64,000 bases of DNA from Verrucomicrobiia bacterium (GTDB lineage: Bacteria; Verrucomicrobiota; Verrucomicrobiia; Opitutales; Cerasicoccaceae): positions 218,320 through 282,319 of the forward strand of contig JAUIAM010000002.1 in assembly GCA_030425485.1 (NCBI GenBank), read 5' to 3'. Both the position numbers and the translations under genes were made by a program. The notes beneath the pieces are model-generated. The model was not told the origin of the DNA. It saw only the letters and a program-made list of their open reading frames with translations, and searched no databases. This document shows, one piece after another, positions 27,544 through 36,168 of the stretch (position 1 is the stretch's first letter; each line of letters begins with the position of its first letter).

Positions 27544-28386
27544 CTACAGCTGTACATTGTCAATGAGGCGGGTTTCTTCCATCCAGATGGCGGCGGCGAG
27601 GGTGGATTTGCCGGGGCGGACTTCGCGCTCGGGCTGCATGGTTTCGCTGTTCACGATCTCGATGTAGATGAGGCGGATCATGCGGCTGCCGGTCAGCATG
27701 TGTGAGACCTCGGCCTTGATGCGGTCCACGCTGGTCGTGCCGCGCTCGACCAGTTCCTTGCCCTTGCGCAGGGCCTGCTGGAGCTTGGCTGCCTCGGCCA
27801 AACGGGAGGGCTCCAGGTAGCGGTTGCGCGAGCTCATGGCCAGGCCGCTTTCCTCGCGCACGGTCGGCCCGGTGATGATCTCGATCGGCATGTGCAGGTC
27901 TTTGACCATTTTTTTGATGATGGCGGTCTGCTGGGCGTCCTTTCCGCCAAAGACGGCCACGTCAGGGCGACAGACGTTGAAGAGGATCGTCACTACGGTG
28001 GTGACCCCGCGAAAGTGCCCCGGGCGGGTATGCCCGCAGAGGTGCTTGCTGACGTGTTCCTCGTTGACGTAGGTCGAGTAGTCCGGCGGGTAAATGACGT
28101 CCTTGGTCGGAGCAAAGACCACGTCCGCGCCGCGGGCTTCGCAAGCCTTGAGGTCGTCCTCAAAGGTGCGCGGGTATTTAGAAAAATCCTCGCTGGGCCC
28201 GAACTGCGTGGGATTGACGAAAAGCGAGACCACGGTGAGGTCGGCCCGCTGCCGCGCGATGTCGATCAGCGAGAGGTGCCCCTCGTGGAGCGCGCCCATG
28301 GTCGGCACCAGCGCGAGGAGCTTACCCTTGCCGCGCATGCGGATGGCCCACGACTGCATTTCCTCCGGAGACTCAATGACCTGCAT
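27544..28386 (-). CDS. panC: pantothenate synthetase (pantoate-beta-alanine ligase)
   Basis: A 280-residue HIGH-superfamily ligase joining pantoate to beta-alanine with ATP. The MGALHEGHLSL motif (H34, H37) binds ATP, FVNPTQFGP and the EDFSKYPRT segment bind pantoate, and the KMSKS-like loop is TVREESGLAMSSRNRYL. Full length. It lies between the inverted-repeat unit and a 361-bp repeat-rich gap, so it appears monocistronic. Confidence 0.95.
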   Translation of the reverse strand: MQVIESPEEMQSWAIRMRGKGKLLALVPTMGALHEGHLSLIDIARQRADLTVVSLFVNPTQFGPSEDFSKYPRTFEDDLKACEARGADVVFAPTKDVIYPPDYSTYVNEEHVSKHLCGHTRPGHFRGVTTVVTILFNVCRPDVAVFGGKDAQQTAIIKKMVKDLHMPIEIITGPTVREESGLAMSSRNRYLEPSRLAEAAKLQQALRKGKELVERGTTSVDRIKAEVSHMLTGSRMIRLIYIEIVNSETMQPEREVRPGKSTLAAAIWMEETRLIDNVQL

Positions 28387-28504
28387 GGGAATGGTTTAAA
28401 CAGGTGAAGGCGCAGAGAACAGAGAAAAGTGGTGTAGAGTTGGAAGATGAAAATGGGAACATGAATGCCGAAGTGAGCGTGCACCACGGTTCATTGTACA
28501 TACG

Positions 28505-28641
28505 GTTGTCATCCTGAGTAAGCGCAGCGCGTCGAAGGATCTCCTCACACGAACGCCGAAGCCACTTTCAGCAGCATTGCAACAATCCAGCGCGGAGATC
28601 CTTCGACGCGTCCGCAAGACGGACTTGCTCAGGATGACAAC
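28505..28641. repeat. 137-bp palindromic REP/MITE of the GTCATCCTGAG type
   Basis: The left arm begins GTTGTCATCCTGAGTAAGCG and includes GCGTCGAAGGATCTCC. The right arm, read inwards, begins GTTGTCATCCTGAGCAAG and also reaches GCGTCGAAGGATCTCC. This sequence type is a widespread intergenic REP/MITE in many bacterial phyla. It lies in the 361-bp gap between panC and dapL, beside a lone GGCGCAGAGAACAGAGA block near 28417 that resembles an arm of the 27138 unit. Confidence 0.85.
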
Positions 28642-28747
28642 GGGAATAAAGCTAAACAAAACGGGCATGAGGTGGACGAGCCCTAACTTCACCCCCACTC
28701 CATCATTGACCCGCCCGCCGACTTGGCTTTCATATCTGCCTTTTCCC

Positions 28748-29989
28748 ATGAGTGACCCTTATATCCAGCAACTGTTCGCCGAACGCATCGGTGGAGCCGA
28801 CTACGGCAAGTCCACCGCCATTTACAAGTTTGAGAAAATCAAGCGCGCCAAGACCGCTGCCCGCAAGGCCCAGCCGGGCGTCGAGCTGATCGACATGGGC
28901 GTGGGCGAGCCAGACGAAATGGCCTACCCGCAGGTCATCGAAGCCCTCTGCACCGAGGCGGCCAAGCCCGAGAACCGCGGCTATGCCGACAACGGCGGCC
29001 CCGAGTTCCGTCAGGCGGTTTCCCGCTACATGAAGCGCGTGCTCGACGTGGATGTCGACGCCGACACGGAGGTCATCCACGCCATCGGTTCCAAGGCCTC
29101 CCTGCGCATCCTCCCGCTGTGCTTCATCAACCCCGGCGACGTGGCCATCATGACCGTGCCCGGCTACCCGATTTTTGGCACCCACACCAAGTACCTCGGT
29201 GGCGAAGTTCACAACATTCAGTTGACCAAGGAGAACGACTTTCTGCCCGACCTGGACGCCATCCCGGCGGACATCGTCAAGCGGGCCAAGGTCATGGTGC
29301 TCAACTACCCGAACAACCCGACCGGCGCCAGTGCCACGGTCGCGTTCTTCGAAAAGGCCATCGCCTGGGCCAAGGCCAACGACATCGTGCTCGTGCAGGA
29401 CGCCGCCTACGCCTCCCTCATTTTCGAAGGCAAGCCCGTCTCCCTCCTCCAGCTCCCGGGCGGCAAGGACGTAGCGGTCGAGCTGCACTCCCTTTCCAAG
29501 AGCTACAACATGACCGGCTGGCGCATCAGCTGGGTCTGTGGCAACCCACTCATCGTCAAGGCTTTCTCCGACGTGAAGGACAACTGCGACTCGGGCCAGT
29601 TCCTGGCCATCCAGAAGGCTGCCGCCGTGGCTCTGAACAACCCGCAGATCACAGAGGAAATCTCCGCCAAGTACTCCCGCCGCATGGACTTGCTGGTCAA
29701 GGTCTTGCAGGAGGCCGGCTTTGACGCAGCCAAGCCCAAGGGCTCGTTCTTCCTCTACACGGCAGCGCCGAAGTCCGCCACCAAGGACGGCCAGACGGTT
29801 TCCTTTGAGAGCGGTGAGGACTTCTCGCAGTTCCTCATCAAGGAACTGCTCATCAGCACTGTGCCGTGGGACGACGCCGGCAACTTCGTGCGTTTCTCCG
29901 TCACCTTCGAGTCGAAGGGCGAATCGGACGAGGCCCGCGTGATCGGAGAAATCCAGTCCCGCCTCAGCCAGTACCAGTTCTCCTTCTAG
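28748..29989 (+). CDS. dapL: LL-diaminopimelate aminotransferase
   Basis: A 413-residue class I aminotransferase that converts tetrahydrodipicolinate directly to LL-diaminopimelate, bypassing the dapCDE steps of lysine and peptidoglycan synthesis. The PLP lysine is K251 in HSLSKSYNMTGWR. The N-terminal part has FEKIKRAKTAAR, IDMGVGEPD and the Y-DNGG-EFR segment of the DapL group, plus LNYPNNPTGA. ATG at 28748 starts at MSDPYIQQLF; the frame open upstream runs through the REP and is not coding. The DapL route is known in Verrucomicrobiota, plants and Chlamydiae. Confidence 0.88.
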   Translation: MSDPYIQQLFAERIGGADYGKSTAIYKFEKIKRAKTAARKAQPGVELIDMGVGEPDEMAYPQVIEALCTEAAKPENRGYADNGGPEFRQAVSRYMKRVLDVDVDADTEVIHAIGSKASLRILPLCFINPGDVAIMTVPGYPIFGTHTKYLGGEVHNIQLTKENDFLPDLDAIPADIVKRAKVMVLNYPNNPTGASATVAFFEKAIAWAKANDIVLVQDAAYASLIFEGKPVSLLQLPGGKDVAVELHSLSKSYNMTGWRISWVCGNPLIVKAFSDVKDNCDSGQFLAIQKAAAVALNNPQITEEISAKYSRRMDLLVKVLQEAGFDAAKPKGSFFLYTAAPKSATKDGQTVSFESGEDFSQFLIKELLISTVPWDDAGNFVRFSVTFESKGESDEARVIGEIQSRLSQYQFSF

Positions 29990-30014
29990 CAAACGCGCAA
30001 CGTTTGATCTGATT

Positions 30015-30186
30015 GAGGGCCTCGCCCCTACGGAAGCTGAGCCAGCTTCACCGCTTTGAGGGGCTCCGCCCCTACGCTCCCGATGGTCGCTACCCCGGGG
30101 AGAATTAGCACTTAACCGCTCAAAAGAGTGATCCGCAGGATCGCAGGTGCAGAGCGTGCCCTGCCGCTCCCGATGGTCGCTACCCC
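30015..30186. repeat. cluster of GC-rich REP-like palindromes
   Basis: The dapL-LysE gap (29990-30276) holds CGCCCCTACGGAAGCTGAGCC (30023-30043), GGGGC-TCC-GCCCC hairpin sequence (30060-30073), and the 22-bp GCTCCCGATGGTCGCTACC-CCG twice (30076-30097 and 30165-30186). The first motif recurs at 40752-40772 and the second, with one change, inside hisF at 35681-35702. They therefore form one dispersed family. No gene is visible in this gap. Confidence 0.75.
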
Positions 30187-30276
30187 GAGTGTAAGGCGAG
30201 CAACCAAGGACTTCTCAAACCGCGTCTCAGCGCGAGGCGCGGTTTGATTTTTTCGGGGTGCGCAGCTCCACGATTC

Positions 30277-31038
30277 TCACCCCCTCACAAGGAGCGGGGC
30301 CAGGGTCATGGCGGCGATAAAGAGGCAGAGCATGCCGCCAAGGCGGTTGAGTTTGTTAATGGACTTCAGGGCAATGGGCTCGGGAACGCGTTCGCCGTAG
30401 ATCGTGGCCAGTCCTACGATATAGCACCACCACGACAACGTGCCAACCAGCGCACCTGCGACCACATACGGTGCGGTGAAAAACGACAAGCGGTGGTAGC
30501 TCAGCCCGGCTGCGACGCAGAGCGCCACGTAGCCGAGAAAACTCATTGGCAAGGCCAGGGCCACGGCAAAGGTGTTTAGCAAAATACGCTTGGAAGAGGC
30601 TTCCTCCAATGAGCACTCGAGGGTGCGGGCTGGACGCGCACGGAAGAGTTTAAAGCTCAGGTACAGCAGCGTAATGGCGGCGACTCCCCGCGTGGCCGGG
30701 ATGACCAGCGGGTCACTGAGAAACCATGACGTAGCCGCGACAAAGGCCACCGCTAAAAGAATCCACACACCGAGGCCGGCAGAGATACCCAAAGCCGCCC
30801 CGTAGCCACAGCGTGCGCCGTGTCGACGTGTCACCTGCACGCACCAGACCGTTCCCGCCACCATGATGACGGAGAAAATCAAGCCCATGACGAAGCCTTT
30901 AAAAAACAGTACCACCGCCACGAGCTTCAACGGCCCGTGAGCTGCCTGCAACTCCCAATCGCGGCCAGAGCTGCACATCATTTGCCGGGCAGGGTTTATC
31001 CATAAGCCGCGGGAATAAGCCCCATGCAGAGCACTCAT
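30277..31038 (-). CDS. LysE/RhtB-type amino-acid exporter
   Basis: A membrane protein of up to 253 residues with six hydrophobic segments. The pattern near residues 40-110 (FFKGFVMGLIFSVIMVAGTVWCV, GYGAALGISAGLGVWILLAVAF) matches the LysE/RhtB family, with the short charged loop CVQVTRRHGARCG between helices. Family members export amino acids or their derivatives; the substrate here is unknown. The first 36 residues are poorly hydrophobic and unlike the family, so an internal start (such as a TTG near 30930) is likely. The stop lies close to the REP cluster. Confidence 0.7.
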   Translation of the reverse strand: MSALHGAYSRGLWINPARQMMCSSGRDWELQAAHGPLKLVAVVLFFKGFVMGLIFSVIMVAGTVWCVQVTRRHGARCGYGAALGISAGLGVWILLAVAFVAATSWFLSDPLVIPATRGVAAITLLYLSFKLFRARPARTLECSLEEASSKRILLNTFAVALALPMSFLGYVALCVAAGLSYHRLSFFTAPYVVAGALVGTLSWWCYIVGLATIYGERVPEPIALKSINKLNRLGGMLCLFIAAMTLAPLLVRG

Positions 31039-31119
31039 ACCTCCACACGCGCGTACTACATGTAACCTAACCGCAAACGCTCGCTCCCCAGGCGGGCATC
31101 ACACCCCTATTAAAAACAC

Positions 31120-33081
31120 ATGAATAATATGCTCAAGGCATCCGCTGCACGACTCACAGCGGGGCTAACGCTCCTCACCGCGCCGGGCCTGCTCTTTGGC
31201 CACGGCTCCGTCGGCGACCCGATCAGCCGCGCATACCGTATCTTCCTGGAAAACCCGGAAACACCGGACCGTCAGGTCTCCGCAGACGCGATCGCTGTCG
31301 CGGGCACCCAGGCCTTTTACGACTGGCACGAGATCAGCCGGACCTTTTCCCAGTACGACGACCCGAACTTTTTCTACGATCAAGCCATCCCGGACGGGCA
31401 GCTTGCCAGCGCGGGCCGCGAAAAATACTACGGTCTCGACCTCCTGCGTGCGGACTGGCCCGCGACATCCGTCAACGCCGGCCCTTACAACGTGGTCTAC
31501 GACGCCCACGTGCCCCACGACCCGAGCTACTTCCTGGCCTACATCACCCGCGAGGGCTGGGACCCGACTCAACCCCTCCGCTGGTCCGACCTCGAAGAGC
31601 TTGATGGCCCCGGCAACTACACCCGCGAGGGAAACCTCTACCTGTTCACGGTCGATCTGCCTGAGCGCACCGGACACCACGTCCTTTACGTGATCTGGCA
31701 GCGCATCGACCCGGCGGGTGAGGTCTTCTTCTCCGCCAGCGACATCGACTTTGGCGACGGCAGCGGCTACGGCAACCCCGAGTCGGGCGTCGGCTACGGT
31801 CGTTACGCAGATGGTGGGTCAGACCACGGCGACCATGGCGACCACGGTGGAAACGACGGCGGCGATACCGGCGGCGACGGCGAAGCCGAGGCCGACTCGA
31901 TGGTTAGCTTCGAAGTAACCGATAGCTGGACGGGTGGCTTCAACGGCCAGATCACGATCCACAACCACAGCGACTACCTGATCAACGGCTGGACGCTCGA
32001 CTTCGACCTCACCGCCAGCATCGGTTCGGTCTGGAACGGCGTCCTGGTCTCCTCCAGCGGTCAAAGCTACAGCGTAGCCAACGACTCGTGGAATCTCGCC
32101 ATCCCGGCAAACTCCTCCATGAGCTTTGGCTTCACCGCCACGGGAGACTCCTCCACAGCCAGCGCGTCGAACTTCGTCCTCAACGGCGTTTCCGCAGACG
32201 ATCACGCCAACCACGGTGATGACGGTTCCGATGATGGCTCGGACGATCATGGCGACCACGACAATGATAATGGTAACGACGATGGCGGCCATGATAATGG
32301 AGACGGTGGCCAGGACGACTCCGGTGACAACGGTAGCGACGACGGAAACCATGATGGCGGTCACGGTGATGACAACGGCGGCAACACCAGCGAAGGCGTC
32401 GCGGTTGAGTTCAGCGTCGGCGACAACTGGGGCAGCGGCTACGTGGCCAACGTCACCGTCACCAACGGCTCTGACACGGCGATCGACGGCTGGACGGTCA
32501 GCTTTGACCTCGACGTGCCCGTAACCGGGTTCTGGAACGCCACGGACGGCAGCAAGTCCGGCAACACCTACACCTTCAGCAATGCGAGCTGGAACGGCAG
32601 CATCGCCCCCGGTGCCAGCGTCAGCTTTGGCCTCCAGACCTCCAGCAGTGCGGACCTCACCGCCGAGAACCTCGTCATCAACGGCAACAGCGTCGGCGGG
32701 GACACCGGCGACCACGGTAATGATGATGGTCACGATGACGGCGGCCACGACGATTCCGGCAATGACCCAGACCCGGTGAACGGCGATCTGGCGGTCACCG
32801 TCGGCAGCGCCTGGAACAGCGGCTTTACGGCCAGCGCAGAGGTCACCACGACGGAGGCACGCGACGGCTGGACAGTCAGCTTTGACTTCCCCTACGGCAT
32901 CGGCTCGATCTGGGACGCAGAGGTCGTCAGTGTCGAGGGCACGCGCGTCACGGTAAAGAACAAGTCTTATAACGCCCGGGTACCCGCCGGGGGCGCGATC
33001 CGCTTCGGCTTCAACGCCGCCAGCGGTGGTCCCTCCACCGGTGAGGTGCTCTACCCCACTCAAGTAACGATTGCTGACTAA
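31120..33081 (+). CDS. secreted AA10 lytic polysaccharide monooxygenase with three CBM2 modules
   Basis: A 653-residue exported enzyme. Signal peptide residues 1-27 (ends LLFG) leaves His28 as the mature N-terminus, in HGSVGDPISRAY; with His133 in HVPHDPSYFLAYIT it forms the copper 'histidine brace', and EVFFSASDIDF holds the axial aromatic. AA10 enzymes cut crystalline cellulose or chitin oxidatively. After the catalytic domain (28-about 225) come three CBM2-type modules (about 260-358, 427-525, 555-653). They are joined by Asp/His/Gly/Asn-rich linkers at about 231-257, 359-425 and 526-554. CBM2 modules usually bind cellulose or chitin. A terminator follows at 33171. Confidence 0.9.
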   Translation: MNNMLKASAARLTAGLTLLTAPGLLFGHGSVGDPISRAYRIFLENPETPDRQVSADAIAVAGTQAFYDWHEISRTFSQYDDPNFFYDQAIPDGQLASAGREKYYGLDLLRADWPATSVNAGPYNVVYDAHVPHDPSYFLAYITREGWDPTQPLRWSDLEELDGPGNYTREGNLYLFTVDLPERTGHHVLYVIWQRIDPAGEVFFSASDIDFGDGSGYGNPESGVGYGRYADGGSDHGDHGDHGGNDGGDTGGDGEAEADSMVSFEVTDSWTGGFNGQITIHNHSDYLINGWTLDFDLTASIGSVWNGVLVSSSGQSYSVANDSWNLAIPANSSMSFGFTATGDSSTASASNFVLNGVSADDHANHGDDGSDDGSDDHGDHDNDNGNDDGGHDNGDGGQDDSGDNGSDDGNHDGGHGDDNGGNTSEGVAVEFSVGDNWGSGYVANVTVTNGSDTAIDGWTVSFDLDVPVTGFWNATDGSKSGNTYTFSNASWNGSIAPGASVSFGLQTSSSADLTAENLVINGNSVGGDTGDHGNDDGHDDGGHDDSGNDPDPVNGDLAVTVGSAWNSGFTASAEVTTTEARDGWTVSFDFPYGIGSIWDAEVVSVEGTRVTVKNKSYNARVPAGGAIRFGFNAASGGPSTGEVLYPTQVTIAD

Positions 33082-33170
33082 AAAGTGTACCTGTATTAGC
33101 CAGCAAGCTTGGTGATTCGCCCTGCAGGCCAGTCCCAATGGGCGAATCATCAGTCATCTCCTAGTAAGTG

Positions 33171-33200
33171 AGGGGCGGTTCAGGCCGCCCCTTTCTTGTT
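33171..33200 (+). terminator. terminator of the LPMO gene
   Basis: Stem AGGGGCGG / CCGCCCCT with loop TTCAGG (33171-33192), followed by TTCTTGTT. A second inverted repeat GATTCGCCC / GGGCGAATC spans 33114-33148 just before it. Confidence 0.75.
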
Positions 33201-33347
33201 ACAATCCGCCTTTTTCAGCATAAAGACACCCAACTGAGCCAATAACCTGTTGACAGCGGGGGCGGGAAAATTCACAAGAACTAGTTTCTAAAGGCTACAA
33301 AAGCCGATTTCAGAACAGTAGAAGCCAGGCTCACAACCTTACCATAG

Positions 33348-35111
33348 ATGGAGAATTTTGCAGACCAATGTCTCGATATGGCCCAGTCCATCCTGGGTCA
33401 CAACTTGGACGCCATCAACGCAGATGGCTCTATTACACCCGTGGAGGGTGAAAATGGTCGCTTTGACGAGCCCGGACACGCCGCACTCGCCATTGGCGAG
33501 TACTACCGCCTGACGCAGGACACCAAGTTCGGTGACCACGACCTCGTCGATCTGGTGGCGCGCACCGTCACCGCGCAGGCCTTTATCGAGGAAGAAGCCG
33601 AAAACGGCTTGGCCTACGCCGCCCTCGGCCTGCTCTCCTTCGGCCCGTCCAAGGAGCGTAATCCCGTCTGGGAGCGCCTGCTTGAGCCGACCCGCGAGAA
33701 CCTCGACCACCGCCTGCTCCAGCGCACCGACTACGACAACCACCTCCAGTGCTTTAACATCGCCAAAGCCGTTACGCGCTTCAGCATGGGCCTGTCCAAG
33801 AAGGACGAAACCGGCAAGCTGATCGACCGCTTCGTCGAGCGCATCAAGGAAAACAGCTCCGCGGGCTACTGCGATGACCATCCCACGAATTTCGGCGGCT
33901 GCTTTGACCTCTACGGCGTCCTGAGCTTCGTCTTCATGCGTCAGGCGCTTCAGCTGCACGCCAACATCCACCTGCGCGACCGCAAGCTCCCCAGCCTGCG
34001 TACCCACGCCGGTAAGTACATCAAGATGCTGCCCGACATCGTCCGCCAGGACGGCCTCGGCTGGGCCTACGGCCGCGGCATCGGTGCCTACGGCCAGATG
34101 CACTGCATCAGCCTCATCCTGCAGGCCGTCCGCGACGGCTGGATCAGCGAAGCTGAAAAGCCCAAGTATTTCGACATCCTGCGCCGCCTGTTCCAGTATT
34201 TCTTTGTCACCTATCTGGACCACGAAACCGGCTTCCTCGTCATTCACGACGAAGAGCGCGACACCGCGCAGAACCACACCACCCGTATGGCCAACTTTGA
34301 CGCCGCCCGCTACCTCTGCCAGTGGGCGCGCCTGGCCCAGAGCATCGGGGGTTCGCTCGACGCCAAGCCCGCACAGGCCAAGCGCAGCGGTCGCTTCGTG
34401 GTTTTCGAAAAAGGCCATCGCAAGGAACACGGTATTTTCAACTATTCCGACCCGGAGAGCAGCCTGCACGTGCAGATCCCGCTGGTCAGCTCCGGCATCG
34501 ACGCGGGCAAGAGCAGCTCTTCGCTGGCCTTCCCGCACTGCCCGGGCATCATCGACTGGCCGGCCAACAAGTACCTGCCCATACTCCTGCCTGAACTCCG
34601 CTTTGGCGAGCACCGCATCATCCCGGCCTACTACGGCAAGAACTGCACCACCGGCCTGGGTCTGCGCAACGCTTTCTTCTTCCGCTACGACCAGCCGGAA
34701 CTCGTCACCGTAGACGAGAAGTTCGTCAACGGCCTCGGCTCGTGCAAGGTCAACTGGAACTTTGTCGGCGGCAAGATGACCAGCGAGTTCATTTTCTCGG
34801 TCAAGAATCAGGTCCAAATGGACGAGATGCGCTACACCATTGCCATTGGTGCACCGCACAGCCGCTATCGCAGCGGCCTGACCTACACCATCGGCGCCGA
34901 AGGTCTCCGCCCCGCCGTGGTCAAGGACGACTTCCAGGCCGTCTGGGGCGACACCGAGGTGGTAACGGACAACCCCGTGTACAAGAGCTACTGGGGCAAG
35001 ATCCACTACCTCCAGCACCTCGTGCGCGACCATCCGCTCATCATGCGCCCGGGCCTCAAGTATCGCCTCGTGGTCGAATACGAGCCCGATATCGCCTTTG
35101 CCGACGCCTAG
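33348..35111 (+). CDS. large uncharacterised cytoplasmic protein, possible alpha/alpha-toroid carbohydrate enzyme
   Basis: A 587-residue protein without signal peptide or membrane segments. Residues about 1-340 are helical with repeated aromatic motifs (NFGGCFDLYGVLSFVFM, GLGWAYGRGIGAYGQMH, NHTTRMANFDAARYL), a pattern compatible with an alpha/alpha toroid as in polysaccharide lyases and DUF2264-type proteins. The rest (about 360-587) looks beta-rich (FNYSDPESSLHVQIPLV, WNFVGGKMTSEFIFSVKN), like the C-terminal beta domain of such lyases. I cannot assign a family. It is downstream of the LPMO but after a terminator and a gap of 266 bp. Twin hairpins end the gene. Confidence 0.6.
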   Translation: MENFADQCLDMAQSILGHNLDAINADGSITPVEGENGRFDEPGHAALAIGEYYRLTQDTKFGDHDLVDLVARTVTAQAFIEEEAENGLAYAALGLLSFGPSKERNPVWERLLEPTRENLDHRLLQRTDYDNHLQCFNIAKAVTRFSMGLSKKDETGKLIDRFVERIKENSSAGYCDDHPTNFGGCFDLYGVLSFVFMRQALQLHANIHLRDRKLPSLRTHAGKYIKMLPDIVRQDGLGWAYGRGIGAYGQMHCISLILQAVRDGWISEAEKPKYFDILRRLFQYFFVTYLDHETGFLVIHDEERDTAQNHTTRMANFDAARYLCQWARLAQSIGGSLDAKPAQAKRSGRFVVFEKGHRKEHGIFNYSDPESSLHVQIPLVSSGIDAGKSSSSLAFPHCPGIIDWPANKYLPILLPELRFGEHRIIPAYYGKNCTTGLGLRNAFFFRYDQPELVTVDEKFVNGLGSCKVNWNFVGGKMTSEFIFSVKNQVQMDEMRYTIAIGAPHSRYRSGLTYTIGAEGLRPAVVKDDFQAVWGDTEVVTDNPVYKSYWGKIHYLQHLVRDHPLIMRPGLKYRLVVEYEPDIAFADA

Positions 35112-35112
35112 G

Positions 35113-35158
35113 GCAGGACACAGTCCTGCACCTGGGATGCTCTCGCATCCCTCATTTT
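35113..35158 (+). terminator. twin hairpins with T-run after the 33348 gene
   Basis: GCAGGA-CACAG-TCCTGC (35113-35129) and GGGATGC-TCTC-GCATCCC (35134-35151) are perfect stems, followed by TCATTTTT. The arrangement is the same as at 20652-20690. Confidence 0.7.
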
Positions 35159-35215
35159 TAGGTGGCGAGGCTTTATTGCTTGCCGTGGGAACATCTTATA
35201 AAAGAGATTTTGACT

Positions 35216-36115
35216 GTGAGTGAGCCAACACCAACCGGCCAAGTCAGCGTACGCATTATCCCCTGTCTCGATGTCCACGCCGGACGTGTGGTCAAGGGCG
35301 TGAACTTCGTCAACCTCATCGATGCGGGCGACCCCGTCGAGCAGGCCAAAGCCTACGAAGCTCAGGGCGCGGACGAGCTGGTCTTTCTCGACATCACCGC
35401 CTCCAGCGACGAACGCGCGATCATGCGCGATGTGGTCGAGCGCACCGCCTCGGAGTGCTTCATGCCTGTCACCGTGGGCGGCGGGCTGCGCACCGTAGAG
35501 GACATCCGCACCATGCTCAACGCCGGAGCGGACAAAGTTTCGCTCAACACCGCAGCGGTCAAGAACCCGCAACTCATCAAGGACGCCGCGGACATTTTCG
35601 GCAACCAATGCATCGTCGTCGCCATCGACGCCAAGCGGGAGGTTGCACCTCCTGGCAATGATGGGGGCGCTGCCCCCATCGCTCCCGATGGTCGCTGCCC
35701 CCAAGAAAATACGGCGGGAAGCAATAGCCCTGCCCTGCCACCAGTTGCATCTGGATTTCGTGTTTACACGCACGGCGGGCGCACACCCACCGGGCTCGAC
35801 GCCGTCGCGTGGGCCAAGGAAGTCGTGCGCCTGGGCGCGGGCGAAATCCTCCTCACCAGTATGGATGCGGACGGGACCAAGGTCGGCTACGACATCGAAC
35901 TGACCCGCGCCGTGAGCGAAGCGGTCGAAGTCCCGGTCATCGCCTCGGGCGGCGCAGGCACGCTCGACCACCTTGTTGACGTGCTCAAGGAGGGCAAGGC
36001 CAGCGCCGTGCTGGCAGCGTCTATTTTCCACTTTGGCACCTACTCCATCCGCGAGGCCAAGGAGCACCTGAACGCAGCAGGGCTGCCCGTCCGCCTGCCC
36101 GTGGGAAGCGACTAG
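35216..36115 (+). CDS. hisF: imidazole glycerol phosphate synthase cyclase subunit HisF, with 34-codon insertion
   Basis: A 299-residue HisF; the family is usually about 250-260 residues. HisF makes imidazole glycerol phosphate and AICAR in histidine synthesis, using ammonia from HisH. The two catalytic aspartates are present: IIPCLDV near the start and VVAIDAKR in strand 5. Between AIDAKREVA and [11 protein letters not shown] lies an inserted segment rich in Gly, Pro and Ala (about residues 145-178) encoded by palindromic repeat DNA (35642-35749). The rest ([27 protein letters not shown]) is normal. GTG at 35216 is preferred to an earlier GTG at 35162, because the extension is not family-like. 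hisH is not adjacent. Confidence 0.92.
   Translation: MSEPTPTGQVSVRIIPCLDVHAGRVVKGVNFVNLIDAGDPVEQAKAYEAQGADELVFLDITASSDERAIMRDVVERTASECFMPVTVGGGLRTVEDIRTMLNAGADKVSLNTAAVKNPQLIKDAADIFGNQCIVVAIDAKREVAPPGNDGGAAPIAPDGRCPQENTAGSNSPALPPVASGFRVYTHGGRTPTGLDAVAWAKEVVRLGAGEILLTSMDADGTKVGYDIELTRAVSEAVEVPVIASGGAGTLDHLVDVLKEGKASAVLAASIFHFGTYSIREAKEHLNAAGLPVRLPVGSD
35642..35749. repeat. palindromic repeat inserted in frame within hisF
   Basis: A direct repeat GTTGCA flanks the insert (35642-35647 and 35744-35749). One repeat copy plus the insert is 102 bp, 34 codons. Inside are a 9-bp stem with a 3-nt loop, GATGGGGGC-GCT-GCCCCCATC (35660-35680), and GCTCCCGATGGTCGCTGCC-CCC (35681-35702), the latter almost identical to two intergenic copies at 30076 and 30165. 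A smaller stem GGAGGT-TGC-ACCTCC (35638-35652) straddles the left junction. Confidence 0.8.
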
Positions 36116-36168
36116 GCTGTGCGACTCCGGGCTTGAGCCTCCCGCCTAAGCAGACTTATGCTCCTGCT

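Noticed and set aside
31819..33150. Long valine/alanine-rich frame antisense to the LPMO
   Set aside because: It is the complement of the repetitive Asp/His linkers and CBM2 modules; low-complexity composition explains it.
36112..36125. CTAGGCTGTG after hisF as a MITE end
   Set aside because: Only 10 bp match, no opposite end follows, and the next bases diverge.
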